Shown here one piece after another: positions 34,114-47,049 of a DNA stretch of 64,000 nt. Source of the stretch: Darksidea phi. Lineage: Eukaryota > Ascomycota > Dothideomycetes > Pleosporales > Lentitheciaceae. The position numbers were made by a program, and so were the translations under genes. Location: assembly GCA_030770425.1 (NCBI GenBank), contig JASJFT010000052.1, forward strand, positions 176,321 to 240,320. The letters are read 5' to 3'. The number at the start of each line of letters is the position of its first letter. Within the stretch, counting starts at the first letter, position 1. Below the pieces are notes generated by a model. The model saw only the letters and a list, made by a program, of their open reading frames with translations, was not told where the DNA came from and did not search any database.

Positions 34114-35839
34114 TGAAGGGCATGACTAGCGTGGTCACGGGGGTTGGCGATGGGCGAAGGAAGAATTGGGGCGGGCTCTTCTAGTAAGCTTGGCTACGAT
34201 AGTGAGTGTAATGACGATGACGATGATGTTGTTGTTATTGTTGATGTTGATGTTGTTGTTGTTGTTGGAGTAAAAAGTTGCGCTATGTGTATAGTAATGC
34301 GATGACGCCGGCGTCGACGATAGTTGGCGCAGGCACGTGCTAGCGGTAGTGGCTTGCTTGGCGATATTGTGGCACTGGACCAGATTCGCCCATGTGGATG
34401 TGACGGAGGCTCAGGCGCGGTGGTGTGTTGCTTTTCATCTGCGCTCGCGGTGCGTGTTGACGACATTGCCCGACGCGGACAGTGGAGTGGTGGAGGTGGG
34501 CGCCTCAGTCGATGCGCTATTCAGACATCGTTGGAGCTGATGCCGGCGTGACATCGGCAGGCCCGGTGGCACCAAGGGCGGCGATGGTCGTAGACGGGCC
34601 TTTGCATCTAGAATATAAACATCGTCGTCCCTCGATGGCCTCAGCGTTTGGAGGCTCTTCCCAAACGAACCGCTCGATTGCGCGCCAGCGCCAGGAAGCC
34701 GAGGCTGCCCACCCCCCTCCCCCCCAACGTCGACCTTGGACCGAATCATGTTTCCACGCACGCACCACGGCGGAGACGCATCATGCCTGGCAGAGACGGA
34801 TACTCCCTCCAGGCGGCCACGCTGCTGCTTGACGCTTGGGCCTGCGGGAGTTGCGAGGCGGCAGCAGCAGCAGGACGGACGACGAGAGCACATCGGACGG
34901 GGCAGACGCCACTCGGTCGCGCGCTGCATGGGAAGCGCATGCACCCCGGGGCCCTTCGCGCCGCATAGTCGTTGCTTCACTCCACGCGCAACGGGCGAGG
35001 GTAGAGGGCGGCGAGGGTAGAGGGGACCGGGCAGCGGGCGCAGGCGGCGGGCGCAGGCGGCGGGCACAGGCAGAGGAGACCACGCAGAGGGGACCAGGCA
35101 TAGGCGACGTTTCAACGTGTCGCAGACTCGCATGTCTCTCTCTCGCCCTCCCCCCCAGGAAGCAGGAAGCTGGAAGCTGGAGACGGCAAACCTGCCCTCG
35201 CTGCCCTGTCCGCCCCCCCTCTGCCCCCATTGGCGCCCAATATCCTCACCTTGCCGGTTGCGCCGTCTTCCGCTAGTGTGCTGCGAATTGGGACCCTCGG
35301 ATGATTGTCGGCCAAAAGGGCCCTCTTAGCCTTCCGCTGCGCTGGTGCTGGAGCCGCCCGCCGTCTACGCCCTCACGTCGTCTTATTATTCATGACTAGC
35401 GGCCTGTCGCCCGCTCGTCCCCCCCCAGGCGCGTGCCAGCCCGGCAACACCTGCAGCATCGCTGGCCACCCTTCGGTCCAACTTCCAGCAGCCTTCCCTA
35501 CGCTTCTTTCCTGGAGCTGCAGCATCAGGGGTGGCACTGGGGTCCTCTCCGCGAACCGTTATTGGCCTTTGTGCACACCCGGGCTCACCCTGGCAAAGAC
35601 CCATCGCCCTCTGCTAGCACTGGTTTCCCAGCGGCTGCGAGGCCAAGCCTCTACTGTCGTCCAGGTTAGCTGGTTTGCGCGTGTCCGCTCTCTCGAGCAC
35701 AATGACACAGACTCGCGAACCCGTCCCACGACCCTCTGCGCAGCATGCTCAATCTGCTATTACTACCTTCGAGTCCTCGTGGAGACCGCTCGCTGTTGGC
35801 TGATGGACATGCTAGCCCTCTCCACTAGAGCTTTCCACC
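34114..35839. other. GC-rich intergenic region upstream of the Zn2Cys6 gene
   Basis: No gene is supported. Many overlapping open frames result from high GC, not from coding. A TGT/TGA-type trinucleotide microsatellite lies at about 34209-34268. Poly-C runs and CT-rich stretches near 35.2-35.8 kb probably belong to the long 5' leader of the regulator. Confidence 0.45.
34209..34268 (+). repeat. TGTTGT/GATGTT trinucleotide microsatellite
   Basis: Imperfect 3-bp repeats (GATGACGATGATG, then TTGTTGTTGTTG) over about 60 bp. Confidence 0.9.
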
Positions 35840-38299
35840 ATGTCCTCCACCACCAACTCTCCCGCCAAGCGAGCCTGCGATAGGTGTGTGCCCCCCCTCC
35901 TCCCCCCCCCCTCTCCCCACCATTGCTGCAAAGGATGCAGAGCTTACGGGTTTGACCACAGCTGCCACCGGCGTAAAGTGAAATGCATGGGCGAAGGCAA
36001 CAACAGTTCGTGCAAAAACTGTCTCTCGGCGGGGCTTGCATGCACCTACAACGCCATCCCGCAGAAGAAGGGCCCCAAGGGCAGCCGTGCAAAGGTCCTC
36101 TCCGAACTGAGGGAGAACCAGCGGCATGCTCATCTGACCGGTCTGCCCCATGAACTCGCTCTCGACGGACGCTCTCTCACAACATTTGCCCGCACCCCAG
36201 GGCTGCTGCCACCCGGGCTCGTGGATAGCTGCATTGACTACTTCTTCGCCAACGTTTACCCCTCGCAACCCATCTTGCATCACCAGCGCGTCCAGGAGAT
36301 GGCCATGAACATTGAGCATTCGGCCGAGGCCTACTGTATGATCGTTGCGCTCTGTGCCTATGTCCTCATTCAAGCCAACATGTCGGTTCCTCCCAATTTG
36401 CTTGCCCGCACCGACATGGCGCAGTTGCCGCCCGTCGGCGTTGGGCACGTCCTCTTGGAGGAGGCGGTGCGGGTTCGAAGGACCTTCGACTACCTGGAGG
36501 ATCCGACTCACATCTCTGTGATGACGGCATGGTTCTTTTACGGCTCCTACTTCGGACTGGGGCGCGACAACACGGCCTGGTCGTACCTTCGGGAAGCCAC
36601 AACGCAAGCGCAGCTGCTCGGTCTGCACGACGAAGATGCGTACAAAAGCGATCCAATCGACATCTCGCGCAAACGGGTGCTTTACTGGCTTTTGATTGTC
36701 GCTGAAAGGTAACACTGTGTGCAGAGTCGTTGCGTGGCTCAGCTTGTTAATTCTTCGCGCAGAACGCACGCCCTACACAAGCACCGTCCGATTTCGCTCC
36801 ATGCCACCATACATCCGCCGTCGTTAGGTGAAGTACCTTCAGACAGACCCATTGCCTCTGGCCTCGAGTTGTTGGTAAACCTTTACAAGCCGATTGACGA
36901 CACCTTTGTGCAGCTGTGGAACAAGACTCGCCCCCCCAACTCGACTACCACATGTTTTGCCACACTGCAGAGTCAGCTGTCCGAGGCTATTCCTACCTAT
37001 CTCGAATGTACAGAAAGCCAGGCAGTCGATCTACGAGTCACCCAGCAGTGGCTGCGCACCATGGTGTGGCAGCTGTGTGTTACTCAAGGCCTTGTGAGCA
37101 GCGTCGCGGGAAACATGGCCATGACATTCAAATATCCCATCGAAATAGCCCGGGATTTGCTTTCAATGACACAACAGTTTTCGCAACACTCTATGGAAGT
37201 GCTGGGTGTGGGTTTGGTGAGTCTTTGAATTTCTTTTTTTTCTTTCCTCCGAGCATCATGCCAAAAGTTCGAATTCGAATCTTTAGGCGCATCCGACCTT
37301 GCTACCTTTTTTCAACATGTATATCCTCCATGTCATAAAGACCGGACCCCCTCCTCTTGCCCGCGTTCTTGCACAGAAACCTTGGATCTCGGAAGCCGAT
37401 CAGCTCCTTCCGTTCCCGGAATAACGTCCTTAGCGCATTTTGCCGGGCTGACACACCCACAGATTGAGAAGCTCTTCGATATTGCTTGCTGCCTCACCGA
37501 TGTGGTGGCATGCATTCCTTTTTCGCCAGACACGTATGCTCTTGGACCTCGCGACCTCGTGTCGCGCTTCCTGACCCTTTTCTCTGCGCTTCGCGGCGGC
37601 CAGACGCGTTATCTACAGCTCCTTATCGCCAAGGTTTCTGATGTCCTGCCTGGTCTTCCGCTTCCCCGTTCCCTGAATCTCCCCCAAAACATGTCGCCGT
37701 CAACCATGGGCATCGCTCCTGGCACTCTTGGCTCAGTACCTTCGAACATGATTGACGATCTTTCGGGGTTGCCGGTGGTTAGCTCACCCTCTTATCCTTC
37801 GACAGAACTGATTCGTCAGCTTGCTGCCCAGACAGGCGCCCAGCTGCCATTCAATTCTAGCCAACAATCCCTTCTGCATGCCGCTTCTACTCGCGTCGAA
37901 GATCTTTCTCTGTACGATTCGTCGGCTGCGCACAGCACACGGTCGGGCTCGGCGCCCGGAAGCTCGTCTGGAACGCCAGGCCCCTACGAAACTAACAGCC
38001 AATCTCGCGCTCAAATTTCGACACAAGGCCATGCCCACACGGCGTCTCAGATTCCGTCATCACTCCCTCAGCACGCTCATGTTCAAAGCCACCATCTGGG
38101 AGTGAACCCCACGGCGTACGACCCAAGATTCGCCGTCCAAGGTTTCCCCGTTGATCCTTCGATGGTATACAAGCCAGATGCAGAAACCGCAGGACACTTG
38201 CAGAATCAAAGCGCGTTGTTTACGGACCCAATACATCATGTGCGACGGGGAGGCGGACTGGGTCATGGGAGGGGCCACGGTGGCGGCTATCCAGGCTGA
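35840..38299 (+). CDS. Zn(II)2Cys6 transcription factor with fungal-specific regulatory domain
   Basis: Exons 35840-35883, 35962-36708, 36763-37216 and 37463-38299 give 693 aa. After splicing, residues 13-46 form the binuclear cluster (CDSCHRRKVKC, then CKNC and LAC). It is followed by YNAIPQKKGPKGSRAKVLSE, a linker recognisable from sugar and metabolism regulators. The middle holds the fungal_trans region, with ERTHALHKHRPISL near the second splice site. The C-terminus after about residue 480 is low complexity, with Ser/His/Gly-rich stretches. A nuclear DNA-binding activator or repressor is expected; the target is unknown. Intron 1 (78 bp) is stop-free and splits the first Cys pair from the rest, so retention would disrupt the zinc cluster. 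Intron 3 is unusually long at 246 bp. Confidence 0.88.
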
Positions 38300-41200
38300 A
38301 TCAGGCAACAAGCTGGTCACTAATTGCAAAATTCATCTAGGGCCGAAACCGATTGCGATGGGCATTGGTGTCGCACAGGACATGCAAATACTGGAGTGGA
38401 GCAAACATGCACAACCTACGGTGCCGACTTCAGCGATCGGTCATGCTTGGCTTGGAGTTCCCGATCGATTCCGGATGGAAGGTGTTCGAAAGACCACGCG
38501 GGGAAGTTTTAAGCAGGTCGCTAAGAAGTTTTTCGAGACGTCACACATGGGTAGTTGTAAGAGAGGGCAAGGAAGGAGGTCCCGGGACTATTGGAAAACA
38601 GGTTAGGGGGTACCGGAAAGTTGCCTAACACAGTGGCCACTTTCGATATGATGCCTTTAAAAAAAGGCCGCATGCTTTTACTATTTGAAATGACACGCTA
38701 CTTCCGCCAAAACTCCCAGAACAATCCAGAGTGGTATGGTGGTGCATGGCTTCTTTTTACAATCGACCAAACTCATCGCCCAACTTCGTATCAAGGGGCA
38801 TGCTTGGAGGCCTACTAAGAGGGATAGGAACCCCACGTGGGTAGTTGAGACGAGCAATCTATCTTGCAACTTCACACGAAATGACATGGTCGTTTTCAGG
38901 ATTGTGCAGCACCGCAGGCTCTTGCAAATGCAATTCTATACCCTTCACCTTGGCGATATTCGTGCAATGAACAATCTTCGGCGAAGCCCGGGGGTCAGTC
39001 TGTAAGGCTGAGAGCCGAGCCTCATTTTTTGAATCGGTCCGCGTGACCAAGCGTTCGGGCATCCGTCAGTCGTCCGCGTCACTTTCCTCGATTGCACATG
39101 GCCCAACGCTGACAGCTACGCTGCTGGGGTGGCACATCATCAATGCACGCCCCGGTGAAAGGGAAGCATCTTCAAGCAGAACTCATAATGACAAGTCCAG
39201 GCGAAAATCGAACTATGGCGCATCGAAGTCTCGGCAGGGAAGTTCCGCTTGCATGCGCTTGCGACTGTGCATGACATTAGTTACTTTCGCCACGTTTCAA
39301 CCGTTGCCACGGATAGGTTCCTACGCCCTGCAACGCTCTGTTCGATGATCCCTGATAGTGGCGAATATCGCATGTTTATGGAATGGTGTTGCAACGCAGG
39401 GGCAAGGTGTTACATGCAATGGCTGAGCCGCCAGCTTGACCTTGCCAATGTTTTCGGCCCGATTACCCCGTTTCGTTCGTCCGACTCCCCTGGCATTGGG
39501 GCCTGTAAGTTGGGGCAGGCGCCGTTTAAAGATCCCCGGCAGTCTTGTCAGTGGCTTTTGCTTTCTCAGCCTTCGAGAGCACCTGGAAGAAGGCGTCTTG
39601 TAGGCTGGGTTTGGCGTTTCGTTTACACTTGATAGGGAGAATCCGCTCGGAACCTTGCATGTCTTGCACTGCCGATGACAGCTATCACATCTCCCGCGTT
39701 TTGCGCTTCTAGAACGTAGTTGACGGGTGCGCATGTTCCTCTGACCTTCAACCTTGCGCACGAGCGTTGCGATTCGCGGAGGCGTCTTCGCACCTCCGGC
39801 AGTTGTACAAGGCCATTGGGAGGAGGCATTTCTATACTCCATTTGCGAGGGACTTGGAAGATACGCTCATCGCGCGCAAAAAAACGCACTGGAGTAGTGC
39901 TGGGTGATGCTTGTCCTTTGGAGCGTCGTTCCCAGGGCCCTGGTTCTAGGATTGCTTCTTTTTGAGCTTATTTCGACGTACCCCCATCATGACGACTGTC
40001 TGACGTGTGGGTTCGGCGCTGGTGAAAAAGAAAGACGATATCTCGGCCGGTTCTCATCCGTCGGTCGCTGTGGCTTCTCCCGTGTTCTACGTTTTGCAGC
40101 CCGCCCCTTCTCTCGGCCCTTTTGCGGCGGTATTCACGCCAAGATGGGGGATCCTCGTGGGTGTTATGACATAAGCATCGCACCAGCCCCGCCAGATTTC
40201 GCGATACTTGCCTTGCGCCAACGGTCCGTGTTCTCTCGATCTGATTATTCGTCCGATGGAAAAAGAGTTTTGGTGGCTGTCGCAGCGTGATATGGGATAG
40301 GGCTAAGAAAGCCGAGGATCTCCGAGTCTCCGGTGATTTGCCTGCCAGGCCTGCTTGAGGCTCGAGCTCGATGTGATGAAGTCATTGCACTTGTACAAGG
40401 GGAATACCTCGTGACGTGGGACCCCTAGACATCTCCCCAAGCCATGCCTGCGCTAAATATTGTAATACACGCTAACCGGAGACGGGCTCCGCGCCAATCA
40501 GTGCCAATAATGTCAGTCCACTTTCGCCCTGCAGCCTTGCCTCAATCCGGCTATGTCGTTTCAGCACCACACCGTTCACGGGAGGCACCGCGAACGGTAA
40601 CACCTCAACACAAGGTTTACAAGGGCCTTGCAGATGTGCGAACAGATTGTTGCGGACAGAGGACCGAATCGGAGCGGAGCTATCGACCCGAAAAGCGGCA
40701 AACAGCCGATGAGTGCCATCGCGTTCGGGCGGCTGACGGGTTAGCTTCGATGCGGGTATCGCGTGGGAGACTCGTGCTATGCAGGGACTGCCAGTGAAGA
40801 TCTTGAGCGTGGAAGGGCTTGGCTCGGCGAGATCCAGCATTGTACCTGGTTAGGCTTGCGTGGAGGGCAACGTCAGTGGAGGGATGTACACCGGGGTGCA
40901 GAATTGGGATCGTGGTTCTCCAATGATGCTTGCGTATACAGCGCTCAGATGCCACCTCGCCGAAGAAGGGGCACCATCGATAACAATGAATCAGCTCATG
41001 CTGTCACAGAACGATAATGTACGACCCCGGCAAGGGGAACAGAGTCGGATAAGATCTACGTAATGCAAGGCCCTGTGGGCATGCTGCCCAAAGGCAACAA
41101 GAACCTCGGCGTCCTAGACTGGACGACTCACTGCCTCACTTCTGACCCGAGCTCAATGCAGATCTTGACGCCCGAAAACGTGGGCCGCCGTTTTAGGGCC

Positions 41201-42065
41201 CCCCAGCACACGCCATGAGCCGAAAATCCCGCCGACACTTCCGACTCTCTGGGATCATGGATATGCCATTCCGATTCTCCTGTTCATGTGGTTCGAGCAC
41301 CCCAACTTGACGGGCTACTAATGCAGGTGGTCGGACACGTCCCTCCCCTTAGTGGCTAGTCATGCGGGCTTGGGCACGGGGGATGCGTATGTACCGTGTC
41401 GGCATGTTCCGAGATTTGAGCTTTGTGCATCGTGCGGATGGGAAGGGGGGGCGCTAGGTAGATAGGTATGTCGTCTTCTGTTCCGCCCGGATCCATCGGG
41501 CTTGGGTTCACTCACTAAGTGCCCACTTGGGTACTCCGCCTTCCATGCTATGGGCGGCAGCTGCAACAGCCACGTACCACATTTTAAAGTTTGCATTTTG
41601 ACAGATGTAAATGCCTCGATCCGCCGATGTCAGATAAGATGTTAGCGAGACGGGATCGCCGAGAGGAACAAAAGAGCGCTACCAGATCGTGATGCATGGT
41701 ACGTGTCGATGATGTGTGCGCGGGAGAGATGCAAGTGCAGCTCGGACGGTCTTTCCCCCGAGCACCACGACTGGCAGGCAGACCCTCTTTCGCGCGCTAC
41801 GCTTCTGCACTTGTTTGGCTTGGAATTCTACACGAATCATCCGATTATCACATGTGTGGTTCTCTTTCTGCCGCAACGCGAGGCGCGCGAGGGAAAAAAG
41901 GGTAAAAGGTAAAAGCGGAGAGCCTGTTCTGATAGGAAGGCGGTGCGCACATCAATGAGACCATTTTTCTATCTGGGCATGATTACTTGGTTTTCTGGGC
42001 TCATGCCTTGTGCTTTTCTGGGCTGCTTTACGTGGTGTTGTCGGGATTGCAATGCTTTCAGGGGC

Positions 42066-42096
<31 letters not shown>

Positions 42097-42214
42097 AAGA
42101 AAAAAAAAAAAAAAAAAGTGGTGGGAAAGTGGTGACGAAGATGGGTTTTGTGGGGGAAGGGTTAGGGACTGGGNNNNNNNNNNCTGTGGTCCGGCGCTGA
42201 GCGGGTGTCTATTT

Positions 42215-42300
<86 letters not shown>

Positions 42301-43840
42301 GGACGCGAATGAACGCTAAGAGTCCTGTGTGTGCAAGGGGTCTACCTTCTGCTTTTGGATGTGACAGGTGACAGGACTGGGTTCTTTCTTTTTAGACGGT
42401 GGCTGGGGGTTTCTTCTTTCTTTTGGGACATGATCAGCTTCTTCTTCTTCTTTTTGGAAAACCTGAGTTTTGTAGCTTTTATTCGACCTCGCATCATCGT
42501 GTCGATCAAGGGGGTACATTTCACTTCATTCGTCCTAAATCAGCTAATAATTAAATGGAATTCTTCGTGCCGTGTATCGCTTCAAGTGGGTTGTCGGACT
42601 GTTTGCGATGCCGTACATACTATTTACGCCCAACTCGACACAGCAAAGCCCACCTCACCTTCTTGTAAAACGCTCGTGTGGGAGTCTTTCCTTTCATCAT
42701 CATCGCAAATACAAATACCCTAATTACAAAGTTTCTTCCATTGACCGCATCCACGTCTACTACTTCGGACGACGGGCGGACCGGGAGAAAAAAACCGGAG
42801 AGCTGGTAATGGTTGCAGCAGCCGCAGCCGCAGCAGCAGTAATACTAGTTGCTACAGTTTGTAGACCGCGGTTGGCGTCGAGGCTGGATGGAGGTCAGGT
42901 GAGGAGGTCTTTGACGACGTGTTACGTGGCTCCTCCTTCCTCCGAGGTCACTGCAGCAAAAGTGTCACAGTAAGAGTTTATTAGGCGGGGTCACGGAGTG
43001 TGTGCAGGAGCGGGATACGCCTATTGGTCCAGGTAGGTGGTTGCTGTAAACGAAGATTAGTGCTACTCCGAGGACCGAGGTGGATGCATCGAGACGACTA
43101 CCTGGCATGATTAGTATCGTATCGTAAGCGGAAGCGGAAGCAAGGAGTGTGTTGTTTGTGAGATGAGCTGAGATGAGACGAGATGGTAAGCTAGCTGATA
43201 GTAGGAGCTGAGTGAGAAATGAAATGGGCTGGTTGTCGTGTATATCTTATCTTCTTCCTGTCTGGATCGATTATTATTGTATCGTCTTCTTATGGTGGGA
43301 GGAGGTGTAGTGGAATGGAGTGGAAGATATTATGAGCTCTAGCAAAACCGACAAAGTCGATCTAGAAGTTCTAGATGTTTCCCGTCAGCGGATCCTTTAT
43401 TGGAAATGTTGGGCTGGAAGGATACGTAGAACACCTGGTCCTAGCCATAGAATCCATGCATCGTGATCGCTCCTAGTGCACCGAAGAGCAAAAATTATCG
43501 CCGTTGGATCGGCACGGGGAGAGAGGGCGGTGCATGGTGCATATATGTATTGTTCGGCGTTCTGTCGGTTGTTAAACAGCCCTTCTTAAGACTGAACTGC
43601 GCGATGATACGGAGCGCGGGTGTGACGGGGGCGGTCGTTGAGAGGACCGCTAACACCCCTATTGACGTCGTGTAGCTGGTTGTCCTGGCTAGCTAGGGCG
43701 TGTACTCGTCGACTAATCCGGTCCAACCGATGTGAGCGTATTTCTCGGCCTTGTAGGAAGTGGACATGTTAAATACATTATTGGTGTCGAGCGGCTTTGC
43801 AAGCTTAATATTGCCTTACACTTTCCTCTTCTTATCGTGT
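38300..43840. other. 5.5 kb gene-poor region with an assembly gap
   Basis: Only short overlapping frames occur on both strands, none with a recognisable domain. The longest minus frame (39321-39842, 173 codons) has Cys/Arg-rich out-of-frame composition. It includes the poly-G/N region at 42.07-42.30 kb and a GCAGCC-type trinucleotide run near 42.82 kb. Confidence 0.45.
42069..42299. other. Poly-G tracts, poly-A tract and a 10-N gap
   Basis: A G run (about 42069-42096), an A run (about 42100-42117), ten Ns (42174-42183) and an 83-base G run (about 42217-42299). This is most likely a sequencing or assembly artefact around a gap; open frames across it are meaningless. Confidence 0.9.
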
Positions 43841-43945
43841 ACAAGGTGGGTGTGGGGATAACATGTCTACTGTGTAGAAACTTCGGCCGTGTTTCGTACG
43901 GGCCTTTAAGAAGAGACTCCTACTATGGAAATCTGGACTAAGAAA
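43840..43945 (-). repeat. Partial copy of dispersed repeat (reverse orientation)
   Basis: On the minus strand: CCATAGTAGGAGTCTCTTCTTAAAGGCCCGTACGAAACACGG, presented here as matching the TAGTGGGAGTCTCTTT/AAGGTCCGCACGAAACAC blocks of the family, then TACACAGTAGA. Diverged. The 43.95-44.25 kb flank is TA-rich. Confidence 0.55.
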
Positions 43946-44361
43946 TGCTACCTACTCGATATTTTATAAAGAAAAAGGTTATTTATTCATCCACTCTCTA
44001 TTTCTATCCTCTCTCCTCTACTGTCGTATCGATCTATCCACCTACCTACGCAGCCACTCTTAACTGTACGGAGCGTATGTGGTTATCTAGTTCCTATACC
44101 GCTCTGTTCTGTCCCATTTCACACCTCCTAAATTTATACCTGAATAGGCCTAAATATGGACGTATACGGTAGTTTACTAGGTTATAGTAGCCGCTTCTTG
44201 CTAAGCGTGCGAGGACTACGGAGATGGCAGAAATTTAATAATTACGGTGTGTTTATAGGAATTGTTATAACGACCAAGAGGAGAGGCTGGCTTAGTTGAT
44301 TCAAAAGTGTATTCTTATGTCCATGTACTATTAATATCTTATCTACTAAGATAATCTCTAC

Positions 44362-46141
44362 TTAGTCCTGAAGGAGCGATTCGTTCATTTCTTTGGGACC
44401 AGATATTAGGTGCAAGGCGAGTTGCTGATTTTGATGCGCTTGGTCCGGAAACTTTGACAGCCATGGTTCTTTTAGCAGCTCCTTCGGTGTCTTTCTCTCG
44501 CTCGGCTCATACTGCAGCATAGCTCGTAGAATCGCCTCAAACTGTTCATAGTCTTTCGCCGACATAGAGGTGTTCTTAGTTTGTTTAAGAAGATCTTGCA
44601 GTGGGTACGAATATAACTGCTTGATGTGGAAAAAATTACCTGAACAGCAAAGTTAGAAGCGGCACGAGGTGATTTGGACTGGAAACACTTGCCATTTTGG
44701 TCAAAATACTTGCTCGAAAGCTTGCCTCTCCTCCGGACAGACACCGGAATAGGACCGAACAGCTCAATCATTTGAGCTATTTGGTCTTCTTCGGCTGTCC
44801 AGGCATCCTTCGGACCGGATCCGCCTCGGAACAGCACTCTGCCCTGGAGGAGTTCGTATATCTGCTCCTCGTGAGTAGACTATCTAACGAAAGTGGGAGA
44901 CGTACAATGCAAGCGAACCCCCACACATCAACACTGCCGTCCCATGGAGCACCAAGAAAAACCTCAGGAGCACGGAGAGACGGTGGTTGGATCCAGTCGG
45001 TCAAGCGGTTGTCTTTCCAGGAGGCTATATACAATTAATTAACCACGTGTTCTGAAGATGAAAGAAGAGAAAGTGAGAGTTATCAGCACGTACCAACGCC
45101 AATCAGTTATCCTGACGGTAAGTTTCGAGTAGTCGGAGACTGGGAAATTTTATTTACAATAGGTATCCTAGGCTTTGTTTTAAACAGAAAAAACATTATA
45201 TTAATGCTTATTTCAATAGAAATAATGCTATTCATTCAATATTGACTGCGATATCAGACCATAATCTTCTGGCTGATCGATGTTGCGCTGCTCTAATTTG
45301 ATAAGATGATTCTGAACGGCCTTGTCAAGATCCGGAAGCTCGATTAGGATGTTATCAGGCTTGATATCTGCCGATTAATGTCAGATGTTAGTTCCGCGAG
45401 AGTTAATGATTCCACAAGAACCATGAAGCCAATCAAGGGCATGCAGAGTCTGTTCGGCAATTTGCCGTCCAATATGTACCGGGAGCTGTTTATTCGGAAA
45501 GCATTGCAGCAAATTGAAAACGCTCTGCCCCATGAGCTCTAGAACAAGACATAAATGTTTTCCGTTCGGGCCTTCATGAACGAAACTGTCCAACAGGTGG
45601 ACGACATGTCTGTAGCCAGGATGACCGGGGTTGGTCCGACTTATGTGCTTGAGGATGTCGAGTTCGTACACCGGTTTCGGACTTTCATACGAATCGGCAG
45701 TCAAGATCTTCAGCGCTACGTGGTGAGGTGATTGGGAGCTACTCTTGTCACCATCATGAATCACGTAAAACTGGCGAAAACTTACGTCAGATCTTTGGCC
45801 AGCCAAACAGTACAGTACACGCCATAGCCGAGTTTGGAAATGATTTGGTATTTGTTGAAGGTTTCGCTAAGGTGAACCGGATGGTAGCCACCAGGGCAGT
45901 AGCCTTTAGGATTTTCTTCGGACGCCGCGGAAGACGAGTTGCGAGCGGTACGAGCATAGGGGAGAATCGACCAAGAGAACAAAGAGTGCATTATTCCCAT
46001 GTTTGGGCGGTGAAGTCGAGAGGAGACGGGAGTCTGCATGCGTGACAGGTGTTGGGGGTCGTACGTACTGTGGTATCCGGCATAAGTAGTGTACATGGCC
46101 CGCGCACCGACAGGGGTCTGTAACATACCGAAAATCAGCAT
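44362..46141 (-). pseudogene. SRPK-like serine/threonine protein kinase, broken
   Basis: On the minus strand the order is that of SR-protein kinases: GGYHPVHLSETF and a Gly-rich loop KLGYGVYCTVW (exon 46141-45786), the VAIK Lys in HHVALKIL and the hinge region (exon from 45741), DIKPDNIL, RAPEVFLGAPW, and the C-lobe to EPWLSKF. Lesions: the junction that should supply the catalytic-loop His before DIKPDN has no usable GT donor, and the frame ends at TGA near 45403. In-frame TAG follows ILNE near 45229. At the DFG motif (about 45098) the reading ITD and the following GV are out of frame by two bases. The C-terminal exons, including a GC-AG intron near 44.65 kb, are still clean, so decay is recent. 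The kinase would be inactive. Confidence 0.7.
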
Positions 46142-46316
46142 TTGCCCACAACCACATCTAATAATTAATTACTATGTAGTGCATTAGAATCTCCTCTAAA
46201 TTCTCTCTCTAGGGCATATTTTAAAAAAATTCTATAGTGTAGTTGTCGCTGGAGGCTCCCTTGTAAAGACCCCTGTCGGTGCGCGGGCCATGTACACTAC
46301 TTATGCCGGATACCAC
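46070..46316. repeat. Perfect 50-bp inverted repeat with a 147-bp spacer
   Basis: Arm 1 is 46070-46119 (GTGGTATCCGGCATAAGTAG...). Arm 2 is 46267-46316 and is its exact reverse complement. Arm 1 lies inside the first exon of the kinase pseudogene; arm 2 lies upstream of it. No mismatch was found by eye. Confidence 0.9.
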
Positions 46317-47049
46317 AGTAGATCGGCTCCCACAACGCATCGAAAGATGCCGAGGGAATGGCGACATAAGATACCGGGTAGTCAGCGACAACGTAGTCGA
46401 GGACCATGTTTCTAATCTTCAGAGTTGAGGGTGAGTAGGCCATCGACGGCTAATGCGCATTTTAAGACGGAGTTGATAAGCTTGGAGGAGTTTCGAAGCG
46501 CTGCGCGCCGCCCCGCTTTGCCGCACGGTTCAAGCTGCCTTTTTGGGTTTAATTCATGCCAGGCGCCACACCCTTTCCCAACTCGTTGTCGAACGCCTTT
46601 GTAGGAATCACGCATTGGCTCTGTAGACGAGCTCCACCAAAATCAAGTATTGCGTCCGGAGTTTAGCTACTTCACGATGACTTCTTACTTCTCATGGGGT
46701 ACAATGACTTTTTTCGACTTGCAAGAACTGTCTTAGACGCCTTCACCGATTCAATCGCGGTTCGGCGGCTTCGTCGCATTCTTCTAGGCATCCACCTTCC
46801 TCCACCGGGGCTTCTAAGCGCAGGTTACAACCTCCTTTATGCATGCTTCTTCGGACAATTCACCTTTTTGCATCTTTCGTAGTTCTTTATCTCTAGATGA
46901 GCCGTTGGCTCTCCCGAACAATGCTGTGGAGCGTGTTTCCGCGACCACCGTTTCTTTCAAGTCCTCGATTCTCAACGCGATTGTCTCACTTCTTCTCATA
47001 TATGCCCTGTTCAACGATGTCGACGCCAAGTTTTGAATACCGAGTTTTT

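Noticed and set aside
34435..35276. Several 80-230 codon ORFs on both strands upstream of the Zn2Cys6 gene
   Set aside because: All frames are open at once because of high GC; composition is Arg/Pro/Ala/Ser noise and no motif is present.
39321..39889. Minus-strand ORFs with CDSCHRQCKTCK resembling a zinc cluster
   Set aside because: Spacing does not fit Zn2Cys6, the flanks are out-of-frame-like Arg/Ser noise, and no downstream regulator domain exists.
41943..42319. Open frames with long Gly and Lys runs
   Set aside because: They translate poly-G, poly-A and the N gap.
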